Shown here: positions 1 through 4,438 of the stretch, piece after piece
Position numbering within the stretch: position 1 is the stretch's first letter
Layout of the letters: every line of letters begins with the position of its first letter
NCBI GenBank assembly: GCA_021796375.1
Contig: JAJYJF010000154.1
Span: 1 to 6,048 of the forward strand
Reading direction: 5' to 3'
From: Chloroflexota bacterium
GTDB taxonomy: Bacteria; Chloroflexota; Anaerolineae; Anaerolineales; Anaerolineaceae
Length of the DNA stretch: 6,048 nucleotides
Notes under the pieces: generated by a model
The model's database searches: none
What the model saw: only the letters and a program-made list of their open reading frames with translations
Told to the model about the DNA's origin: nothing
Program-made: the position numbers and the translations under genes

Positions 1-28
1 CGAGACGGGATAATTCTTGTTTGCTCAT
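1..28 (-). CDS. Transposase N-terminus (partial, nine codons)
   Basis: Read leftward from an ATG at 26-28, the frame gives MSKQELSRL and then runs off the window. This resembles the first residues of ISNCY-type transposases, in which a short Met-Ser-x-x-Glu-Leu segment precedes a helix-turn-helix; that comparison is from memory. The gene lies just inside the repeat cluster at 52-93, which fits an element whose transposase begins close to its end. No good Shine-Dalgarno sequence is visible; the nearest purine-rich stretch (GTGGACGA) is rather far from the ATG. Nine codons cannot prove a gene, so this is a guess supported mainly by position. Confidence 0.35.
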
Positions 29-93
29 CGTAAGTAGTTCGTCCACTTTGCGTCCCTTTCAAAGGGGACATTTTAATTTTGGCAAAAGGGGAC
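1..93 (-). mobile_element. Insertion-sequence end, left part outside window
   Basis: The motif AAAGGGGAC occurs at 61-69 and again at 85-93, and an inverted, slightly shorter copy (GTCCCTTT) lies at 52-59, making a near-palindrome with the first copy. Clustered short repeats just outside a short leftward ORF that begins like a transposase are what the end of an insertion sequence looks like. From memory, GTCCCCTTT-type repeats flank transposases of ISNCY-like or IS481-like elements, but I cannot assign the family from this fragment. The outer boundary is uncertain. It must lie before the tRNA promoter at 129, and I end it at the last clear repeat. No target duplication can be seen because the other end is off the window. 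Confidence 0.4.
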
Positions 94-128
94 TCTACTA
101 CTTTGGGCTAACACCGGGGAAATGGGAC

Positions 129-157
129 TTGACCATCTGGTTTAAATGATATAAAAT
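129..157 (+). promoter_or_regulatory. Sigma-70 promoter of the tRNA-Arg gene
   Basis: TTGACC at 129-134 is a five-of-six match to the -35 consensus, and TAAAAT at 152-157 is a good -10 box. The spacer is exactly 17 bases. Transcription would start near 164, about nine bases before the mature tRNA, which is a normal short leader. The promoter lies just outside the presumed insertion-sequence end, so the tRNA appears to have kept its own promoter. Confidence 0.65.
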
Positions 158-172
158 CACGGTCACCAGAAA

Positions 173-250
173 GCCCTCGTAGCTCAATTTGGATAGAGCG
201 CTTGCTTGCGGAGCAATAGGTTAGGCGTTCGAGTCGCCTCGGGGGCACCA
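173..250 (+). tRNA. tRNA-Arg, anticodon GCG, with encoded CCA
   Basis: A full cloverleaf can be folded. The acceptor arm GCCCTCG (173-179) pairs with CGGGGGC (240-246), followed by discriminator A and CCA (248-250). The D arm is GCTC/GAGC with a ten-base loop. The anticodon arm is CTTGC/GCAAT around the loop TTGCGGA, and the T arm is AGGCG/CGCCT around TTCGAGT. The anticodon is GCG, reading CGC and probably CGU as arginine. Most bacteria read these codons with an ACG anticodon whose A is modified to inosine, so GCG is less common. The outermost anticodon-stem pair is a C-U mismatch. The 3' half of such tRNA genes is a common integration site, and a recombinase gene lies 66 bases downstream. 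Confidence 0.9.
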
Positions 251-271
251 AACAGCATATGTGGTGTTATG

Positions 272-313
272 AAACTCCCTCACCCCTGGATATACGGGTA
301 GAAGGGAGTTTTT
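272..313 (+). terminator. Rho-independent terminator of tRNA-Arg
   Basis: AAACTCCCT (272-280) pairs perfectly with AGGGAGTTT (303-311), and an inner ACCC (282-285) can pair with GGGT (296-299). The right arm runs into a five-T stretch (309-313). The stem begins 21 bases after the tRNA CCA, so it should end the tRNA transcript. The right arm also contains AGGGAG eight bases before the ATG at 317, so it may double as the ribosome binding site of the recombinase gene. Confidence 0.7.
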
Positions 314-316
314 GTT

Positions 317-1269
317 ATGGACCCCACGCGCGTAGACCCATTGCTTCTTCAAATCGTCCGGGGAACCGCTCGCAATTCAGTTAATGGATTCCTTGTCGAA
401 CGCCAGAGCCGCCAGTTCTCCCCGAACACCATCAAGCTGTACGGCCTGGAGCTCGGCTACTTCTGCACCTTCCTTGACCAGGTAGGGGTGGAGACGCTGG
501 TCGAGCTCACGCCGGACACGATTCGGCGCTGCCTGCTGAATCTATCTGAGCACCGCAACGCCGGCGGCTGCCATGCTCCTACCGGGTCATCAAGACCTTC
601 CTGCGCTGGGCCTGGGATGAGTTCGAGCTCGAGGGGCGCAACCCGATTACACGGGTAGAAGCGCCCAAAATCAACGCCCAGCCGCTGCCGGGAATCGCTA
701 TCGGCGATATCCAGCGCATGATTGCCGCCTGCAAGAACCACCCGGCGCAGCGCGATAAGACGATGCTGCTCTGCCTGCTGGATTCCGGCTGCCGGGCGAG
801 CGAGTTTGTGGCGCTGAACCTGGAGGATGTGGATCTAATTACCGGCGCGGTGAATATCCCGCACTGGGAGGGGAACAAGCGTCGGGTGGTCTTCCTGGGG
901 AAGCGGGCGCGGAAGGAACTGCGCCACTACCTGAAAGACCGGCCAGGGCTGACGGTAAAATCTCCGCTGTGGGTCACGGACGAAGGCGACCGCCTGACCC
1001 GGGCCGGGCTGCGCCAGGTGCTGCGCCGGCTGGCGGAGACCGCCGGGCTGCCCAAAGAGCCGGGAGCGCATGATTTTCGTCCCGCATCCACGCTGAACAT
1101 GCCGCGCAACGGTTGCGATATCGTCACCCTCTCAAGACTGATGGGGCACAGCGGGCTGGAAATCCTCAAGCGCTCCCTGGCGCATACAGACCAGGACTTG
1201 CGCGATGCGCATCAACGAAACTCCCCGGTTGATAATATATTTCTCACCGCCGGGAGTCGTCGCGATTGA
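317..1269 (+). pseudogene. Tyrosine recombinase (phage-type integrase), frameshifted
   Basis: The N-terminal part (from ATG 317) is a SAM-like core-binding domain, with a 'SPNTIKLYGLELGYFCTFL' stretch typical of integrases. It reads in one frame to about 577. The protein then continues in the preceding frame from the tyrosine codon at 580 ('YRVIKTFLRWAWDEFE') to the stop at 1267-1269. One missing base between 569 and 580 explains the break, and restoring it gives about 317 residues, normal for the family. In the catalytic domain I can see the box I Arg (codon 793), the beta-turn Lys (877), His and Arg of HDFR (1069, 1078) and the His of LMGHS (1147). The nucleophilic Tyr expected in the 'LKR-x-LA' motif is Ser (TCC, 1174-1176). 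Two prolines, after HDFR and in NMPR, lie where the family has helix residues. The gene is therefore doubly inactivated. Position beside a tRNA suggests it once integrated an element there. A sequencing error could explain the frameshift but not the Ser. Confidence 0.85.
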
Positions 1270-1514
1270 GATACCCCCAGGATTCGATTTGCGGCATCAA
1301 CGATTGCCAGGTCGGTACACAAACGCCGCCGGTTTCCAGGCAGGATGGGAAAATCATTGTAGACCCGGAATGGGAGATGCTGCTCCGTGACCTGATCTTG
1401 AAGCCATTTCTGCAGGGTCCAGACCAGGTCACGCTCCGCATAGAACCGGTGGGTGAAATAACCCTCATGAAGCCAATCCAGGGCGTCTTCAAAGAGCGTC
1501 GCCGCAGCATTCAT
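1212..1514 (-). pseudogene. Truncated hypothetical protein, possibly nuclease-like
   Basis: The ORF starts at ATG 1512-1514; a GTG at 1541 in the same frame is an alternative. It reads MNAAATLFEDALDWLHEGY and later 'HRFYAERDLVWTLQKWL', 'YNDFPILPG' and 'TDLAIVD'. From memory this resembles uncharacterised proteins of Chloroflexota in which an Asp in a DLAI-type strand is followed by an E-F-K segment, as in PD-(D/E)XK nucleases. Here that segment is missing. After the residues NRI the sequence becomes antisense to the end of the recombinase gene and stops at 1212. The break lies around 1270-1285, directly next to the recombinase stop codon. I read it as a gene whose 3' part was removed when the neighbouring mobile DNA arrived or was deleted. 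The function is not established, and the nuclease idea is inference. Confidence 0.5.
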
Positions 1515-1550
1515 CGGCTCGCACCCATTCCCACTTTGCACATTATTTTT

Positions 1551-1582
1551 CCTGATATAGGACGAGCAGTGCGATATTCAGG
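1551..1582. repeat. Inverted repeat after the secreted-protein gene
   Basis: CCTGATAT (1551-1558) faces ATATTCAGG (1574-1582): an eight-base match with one bulged base and a 15-base loop. It begins three bases beyond the stop of the leftward gene at 1585, where a terminator would be expected. However, in that direction the hairpin is followed by A residues rather than T residues, so it is not a standard Rho-independent terminator. It could still stabilise the 3' end of the message. Confidence 0.35.
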
Positions 1583-1584
1583 CG

Positions 1585-2190
1585 TTATTTCGTAACACTC
1601 GGCAGGTACACTGGATAGTTCCAGTACACCACAAATCTCAAGACTGCCAGTGTGGGGTTGTAAGGATCTACAGCTACGGAGGCCATCGGCAATTTTAAAA
1701 ATACCCCATAGCTGTAGTTTGCATTGTCAACCGTCGCCAGGGGTGCGTCCGCCGGACTGTACAGGTACACTCTTTTTGAGCTATCTGGCGTGACCGAATT
1801 TGATGCAATGCACGGGGTAACAAGTCCCCAGACCGGGTTATTGTAAAGGTTGTAGCGATAGAGGCAGTAATTGAAATCGTTTAGCGGATCCCCATCGATG
1901 CCATATGCGGCGACCCCGACAATGGTGGAACCGTTGGGCAGGTTTACCTGGCCGATATATCCGGTTTGATAGAGCGAATTGCCGGTCGTCACAAGGTAAC
2001 CGGTGACATTGACGTATTTAATATCAGAGGCCTCTGGGGCCATCGTCTCGGCTAATATGGCATACGGCTGACCGCTGATGCCTCCACCCGCCTGGGCGCT
2101 GGGGACAATCCCCAAGAGGGTAAATAGAAATATCAGGGAAATGGATATTTTTGCCAGTTTTATTGTCCGTGGGGAAATTTGGATGGTCAT
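1585..2190 (-). CDS. Secreted protein of unknown function
   Basis: The product has 201 residues. Residues 1-34 form a signal peptide: a basic start (R8, K11, K14), a hydrophobic core 'ISISLIFLFTLLGIV', and an AQA cleavage site before GGG (35-37). The start is fixed by an AGGAGG six bases upstream of ATG 2190; the open frame extends upstream to 2286, but that part lacks these signals. The mature part is rich in Tyr, Asn and Val, with alternating hydrophobic stretches ('TGYIGQVNLPNGSTIVGVAA', 'YLYSPADAPLATVDNANYSY') that suggest a beta-sandwich. C109 and C127 are the only mature cysteines and could form a disulfide. From memory the pattern (NLPNGSTI, then D/N-rich turn, then 'VDNANYSY') recalls a beta-rich domain common in secreted proteins of Chloroflexota, but I cannot name a family. 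There is no transmembrane anchor or sorting signal. It has its own promoter. Confidence 0.85.
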   Translation of the reverse strand: MTIQISPRTIKLAKISISLIFLFTLLGIVPSAQAGGGISGQPYAILAETMAPEASDIKYVNVTGYLVTTGNSLYQTGYIGQVNLPNGSTIVGVAAYGIDGDPLNDFNYCLYRYNLYNNPVWGLVTPCIASNSVTPDSSKRVYLYSPADAPLATVDNANYSYGVFLKLPMASVAVDPYNPTLAVLRFVVYWNYPVYLPSVTK

Positions 2191-2196
2191 TTGATT

Positions 2197-2203
2197 CCTC
2201 CTT
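2197..2203 (-). promoter_or_regulatory. Strong ribosome binding site deciding the 2190 start
   Basis: Read leftward the sequence is AAGGAGG followed by AATCAA and ATG, a perfect Shine-Dalgarno core with a six-base spacer. It places the start of the secreted protein at 2190 rather than at the in-frame upstream codon at 2286. Confidence 0.85.
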
Positions 2204-2323
2204 TTGAAAAAACGTCGGGAATACATTGAAGGATGGGCACACAGAACCGGAGTCCAACCCGACCACGATGTACCAAGAAACGCCATATACTATTATCAAC
2301 AGACAATAAAAGGGGACAATTTC

Positions 2324-2352
2324 ATTATAGCAAATCTTGCTTATATATCCAA
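2324..2352 (-). promoter_or_regulatory. Strong sigma-70 promoter of the secreted-protein gene
   Basis: Read leftward, TTGGAT (2347-2352) is followed after exactly 17 bases by a perfect TATAAT (2324-2329). The three bases before it are TGC, which makes an extended -10 element. Transcription would begin near 2317, leaving an untranslated leader of about 127 bases before the ATG at 2190. This leader is long for a simple gene, but I see no recognisable riboswitch or strong hairpin in it. Confidence 0.7.
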
Positions 2353-2388
2353 TTTTTGGGGGGGTAAAATTACCAGGAAGACTGTAAT

Positions 2389-2428
2389 TGAGGCAGTCCC
2401 ACCTGAACCGAACCAGTTCGCTGCCTCA
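2389..2428. repeat. Inverted repeat downstream of modA
   Basis: TGAGGCAG (2389-2396) and CTGCCTCA (2421-2428) are perfect eight-base arms around a 24-base loop. The loop itself contains a tight palindrome, CGAAC-CA-GTTCG (2409-2420). It lies between modA and the secreted-protein promoter, so in RNA read leftward it could act as a transcript end for modA or as a processing stem. No T-run follows it, so I do not call it a terminator. Confidence 0.4.
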
Positions 2429-2455
2429 GTTCGGATTGCCGGCAGGCAGCACTCA

Positions 2456-2482
2456 AGCGCGTCCAGACTAGTCTGAAGCGCT
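2456..2482. repeat. Nested palindrome just after modA
   Basis: The 12-base perfect palindrome CAGACTAGTCTG (2464-2475) is enclosed by AGCGC (2456-2460) and GCGCT (2478-2482), giving a two-tier hairpin with CTAG at the tip. It starts about 40 bases beyond the modA stop codon. There is no T-run after it in the leftward direction. It may be a transcript-end hairpin or an operator-like site; neither is shown. Confidence 0.35.
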
Positions 2483-2521
2483 GCAAAGCCAGCGTGCTCG
2501 CGGCCGCCCGCGCAGCCGGCG

Positions 2522-3352
2522 CTACCCCGGCGGGATAAAACCCGCCTTCGCCAGCACGGCCTGGCCCACCGGTCCCGCCACCAGGTCGACGAAAGCCTGG
2601 GCCAGGTTCGGGCTGGCGCTGTCTTTGATCGCGGCAAGCGGGTAGCTGGCGATCACGTTGAGCGCATCGGGGATTTCGATCTGCCCGACCTTATCCGGGA
2701 CGCTCGCCGCGTCGGTCGTGTAGACGATGCCGGCGTCGGCTTCTCCCAGGCCGACTTTGGTGAGCACCGATTTGACGTTATCCTCGTAGGAGACGACGTT
2801 TTTGAGGACGGCCGCCTGGTATCCCGGGCCGAAGCTCCCGTTCTGGGAGGCCACCTTCAGGAAGGTGAGGCTGTACTGGCCGGCGGGGACGGATCGATCC
2901 CCGAGGACCAGCTTGATGCCCGGCCGGGCCAGGTCCTGCAGGCTCTTGAGGTGGGCGGGGTTGGCGGCCGGGTAGATGACGGTCAGCTTGTTGCGCGCGA
3001 AGGTTTTGACGGCCGCCGGATCCACCCGGCCGGCTTTCACCGCCGCGTTCATGTAGCCGTCGCTGGCGCTGGCAAACACGTCCGCGGGGACGCCCTGGCT
3101 GAGCTGCTGGACCAGCTGCTGCGATCCGGCGAAGCTGAAAGCGACCTTGACGCCCGGGTGCTCCGCCTGGAAGATCTTGCCGATCTGGCCGAAGGATTCG
3201 GTGAGCGAGGCTGCCGCCAGCACGGTGAGGGTCTTCCCGGAGGATGCGCCGGCCACCGCCGCCGTCTGGGAGGGCCGGGCCGGGGGAGGCATGCAGCCGG
3301 CCGCCGAAATCAAGACGATCGCCATCAGCAGGGTTAGAAATCTACGCTGCAT
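2522..3352 (-). CDS. modA: Molybdate ABC transporter substrate-binding lipoprotein ModA
   Basis: ModA captures molybdate (or tungstate) outside the membrane and delivers it to the ModBC permease for molybdenum-cofactor enzymes. The product has 276 residues from ATG 3352. A GTG four codons upstream (3364) is possible, but its purine-rich sequence is too close, whereas GAGG stands 11 bases before the ATG. Residues 1-19 are a signal peptide and C20, in SAAGC, is a likely lipidation site. The fold is a two-lobed type II binding protein. Family motifs are 'LTVLAAASLTESF' (42-54), 'FSFAGSQQL' (72-80), 'GVPADVFASAS' (87-97), VPAGQY (155-160) and 'GEADAGIVYTTDA' (203-215). By comparison with remembered E. 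coli ModA, the oxyanion ligands should be S49, S77, A157, V193 and Y211. No modB or modC lies next to it on the downstream side, so it is an orphan in this window. A PadR regulator lies upstream. Confidence 0.95.
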   Translation of the reverse strand: MQRRFLTLLMAIVLISAAGCMPPPARPSQTAAVAGASSGKTLTVLAAASLTESFGQIGKIFQAEHPGVKVAFSFAGSQQLVQQLSQGVPADVFASASDGYMNAAVKAGRVDPAAVKTFARNKLTVIYPAANPAHLKSLQDLARPGIKLVLGDRSVPAGQYSLTFLKVASQNGSFGPGYQAAVLKNVVSYEDNVKSVLTKVGLGEADAGIVYTTDAASVPDKVGQIEIPDALNVIASYPLAAIKDSASPNLAQAFVDLVAGPVGQAVLAKAGFIPPG

Positions 3353-3389
3353 GGGGGTGGGCACCTCTTCGTTGTTATGGGTAAGAGAT

Positions 3390-3418
3390 TGTTTAGAATT
3401 TATTTAATATATATTCAA
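3390..3418 (-). promoter_or_regulatory. Likely modA promoter in an AT-rich island
   Basis: Read leftward, TTGAAT (3413-3418) is followed after 17 bases by TAAACA (3390-3395), giving a start near 3383 and a leader of about 31 bases. A TATACT in the same island is an alternative -10 but has no good -35. The island (about 3393-3435) contains the perfect palindromes AATATATATT (3406-3415) and GTATATAC (3426-3433). These are possible regulator sites overlapping or just upstream of the -35 box. PadR proteins bind AT-rich inverted repeats, so autonomous or PadR control is possible but unproven. Confidence 0.45.
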
Positions 3419-3464
3419 TTAATAAGTATATACAGGATAGCACAATCTTCCGCTCCTGTAAAGA

Positions 3465-3484
3465 GCTCCCCCCCGGCGGGGAGC
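3465..3484 (-). terminator. Terminator-like hairpin after the PadR gene
   Basis: GCTCCCC (3465-3471) pairs perfectly with GGGGAGC (3478-3484) around a six-base loop. Read leftward the stem is followed by TCTTTA, a weak T-run. It lies about 50 bases past the PadR stop codon and just before the AT-rich modA promoter island, so it would separate the two transcripts. The poor T-run keeps confidence moderate. Confidence 0.45.
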
Positions 3485-3531
3485 GGGACTCGAGCGGTAA
3501 ATCCCGCGGGGACCTGGCGGGCGGAAGCGGC

Positions 3532-4089
3532 TTACCCCGGACCGGTCTTCCCGACCGCCTGCTGCACCTGCTCCAGCCAGGCCAGGATCGCCTGGATCTG
3601 CTGGGCGCGGAACTGGCGCACGTACCATTCGTAGGCGGGGAGCTGCTGGCCGGTTTGGGGCGGCTCACCCTGGTGGCTGAGCCAGTCCTGGCTTACCAGG
3701 CGCTGCCGGTCGATCAGCTGGCTGACCGCTTCAGCGCCCTCTTCGCGCAGGAAATACAGCTTGACCAGAAAATCCAGGCGCACCTCGCGGCTGTGCTCGA
3801 CCGGACTGTGCAGCCATTCCTGGAAGACCTTCTTCCCGGCTTCCGTCAGGTGGAACATCTTGCGCGGCGGGCGCGCCTCCTGGAGCTGCAGCTCGGACGC
3901 GAGATAGCCTTCGCCTTCCAGCTTGCCGAGCAGCGCGTAGAGCTGGCTCTGCTTCACCTGCCACACCTGCCCGAGCCCTTGCGGGTCGGACATGCGCTGG
4001 TGGATCTCGTAGCCGTACATCGGCTCCCGGGAGAGGAACCCGAGCAGGGCGAGCTCAGTTGTCAGGGGCAGGCGCACCATGGGGCTCAT
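3532..4089 (-). CDS. PadR-family transcriptional regulator
   Basis: This is a DNA-binding regulator of 185 residues. The N-terminal winged helix-turn-helix (about residues 8-92) has the PadR hallmarks: 'ALLGFLSREPMYGYEIHQRM', then 'VKQSQLYALLGKLEGEGYLA' as the recognition region, and 'RPPRKMFHLTEAGKKVFQEW' as the wing. Residues 95-180 form a helical C-terminal domain of the Vir_act_alpha_C type, used for dimerisation ('LDFLVKLYFLREEGAE' and 'YEWYVRQFRAQQIQAILAWLEQVQQ'). The start at ATG 4089 has GGTGA six bases upstream; a second ATG three codons on (4080) is possible. PadR proteins usually repress their own gene and a neighbouring efflux or stress gene in response to a small molecule. Here the nearest downstream gene is modA, 179 bases away with a hairpin between. 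The ligand and targets cannot be read from sequence. Confidence 0.92.
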   Translation of the reverse strand: MSPMVRLPLTTELALLGFLSREPMYGYEIHQRMSDPQGLGQVWQVKQSQLYALLGKLEGEGYLASELQLQEARPPRKMFHLTEAGKKVFQEWLHSPVEHSREVRLDFLVKLYFLREEGAEAVSQLIDRQRLVSQDWLSHQGEPPQTGQQLPAYEWYVRQFRAQQIQAILAWLEQVQQAVGKTGPG

Positions 4090-4158
4090 AGCAGGTCACC
4101 GCGCGGCTTTCAGATGTTCCTGGGTACCATCTCCGTTTGATTGCCCGGATGATAAATC

Positions 4159-4189
4159 ATTATACCGGCAGATGGGCTCTCAGGTCCAA
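4159..4189 (-). promoter_or_regulatory. Probable promoter of the PadR gene
   Basis: Read leftward there is a perfect TATAAT at 4159-4164. The best -35 match is TTGGAC at 4184-4189, with a rather long 19-base spacer; at 17 bases the hexamer is GGACCT, a poor match. The start would be near 4152, giving a leader of about 62 bases before ATG 4089. A non-optimal spacer is common in promoters that respond to a regulator, though none is shown here. Confidence 0.5.
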
Positions 4190-4257
4190 CCGTCCGTGCC
4201 GGGCAGCATGCCGCCGGCACCGGCCGGTATTGCCGGGGGCCTGTCCCTCATCCGGAC

Positions 4258-4293
4258 AAAAAAACCCGCCGGTTTGAGATTCAGCGGGCGGGC
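4258..4293 (-). terminator. Rho-independent terminator of the 4439-4816 gene
   Basis: Read leftward, CCCGCC pairs with GGCGGG (plus-strand arms 4265-4270 and 4287-4292) and seven T residues follow directly (4258-4264). This is the clearest terminator in the window. A shorter alternative hairpin, AAACC/GGTTT at 4262-4275, uses the same T-run. It lies about 146 bases beyond the stop of the leftward gene, leaving a long 3' untranslated tail. Confidence 0.8.
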
Positions 4294-4438
4294 AGGTTTC
4301 CACTCGGGCAGGCTGGCGCGAGCCGGAAGGCGGCGGCGCCGGGGCCAGCCCGGACAGGCCCGCACCTGCCAGGAAAAGATCGTTCTCGATTTCAATCCCA
4401 GGCCGCGAAAGGCGCGGCTCCGAGGCGGTACGGCCTTC

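Larger units (their letters stand above)
2191..2521. other. 331-base intergenic region, no gene supported
   Basis: Going leftward from the modA stop, this gap holds two hairpin-forming repeats (2456-2482 and 2389-2428), then a run of seven G residues (2358-2364), the secreted-protein promoter and its long leader. The base composition changes here: GC-rich to the right of about 2400 and AT-rich to the left. I see no convincing coding frame. The stretch 2309-2330 resembles the insertion-sequence repeat at 61-82 (about 17 of 22 positions, counted by eye). Confidence 0.6.
4090..4438. other. 349-base intergenic region, GC-rich, no gene supported
   Basis: This gap holds the PadR promoter (4159-4189) and the terminator (4258-4293). 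Between the terminator and the upstream gene there is a perfect short hairpin, GCCGCG-AAAGG-CGCGGC (4402-4418). The direct repeat CGGTACGG lies at 4426-4433 and again at 4442-4449, the second copy just inside the gene. An open plus-strand frame crosses the region, but it has an Arg/Pro-rich, low-quality composition and overlaps two leftward genes, so I do not accept it. Confidence 0.55.

Noticed and set aside
2191..2286. Longer 233-residue version of the secreted protein
   Set aside because: The additional 32 residues would precede the signal peptide, and the perfect Shine-Dalgarno site points to the start at 2190.
2951..3407. Open plus-strand frames opposite modA
   Set aside because: Gly/Arg-rich antisense shadows of a highly conserved gene; no start signals.
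3655..4140. Open plus-strand frame opposite the PadR gene
   Set aside because: The protein is the antisense of a clear PadR domain and has no recognisable domain of its own.
4291..4370. Inverted repeat GGCAGGT/ACCTGCC
   Set aside because: Seven-base arms more than 60 bases apart are expected by chance in GC-rich sequence.
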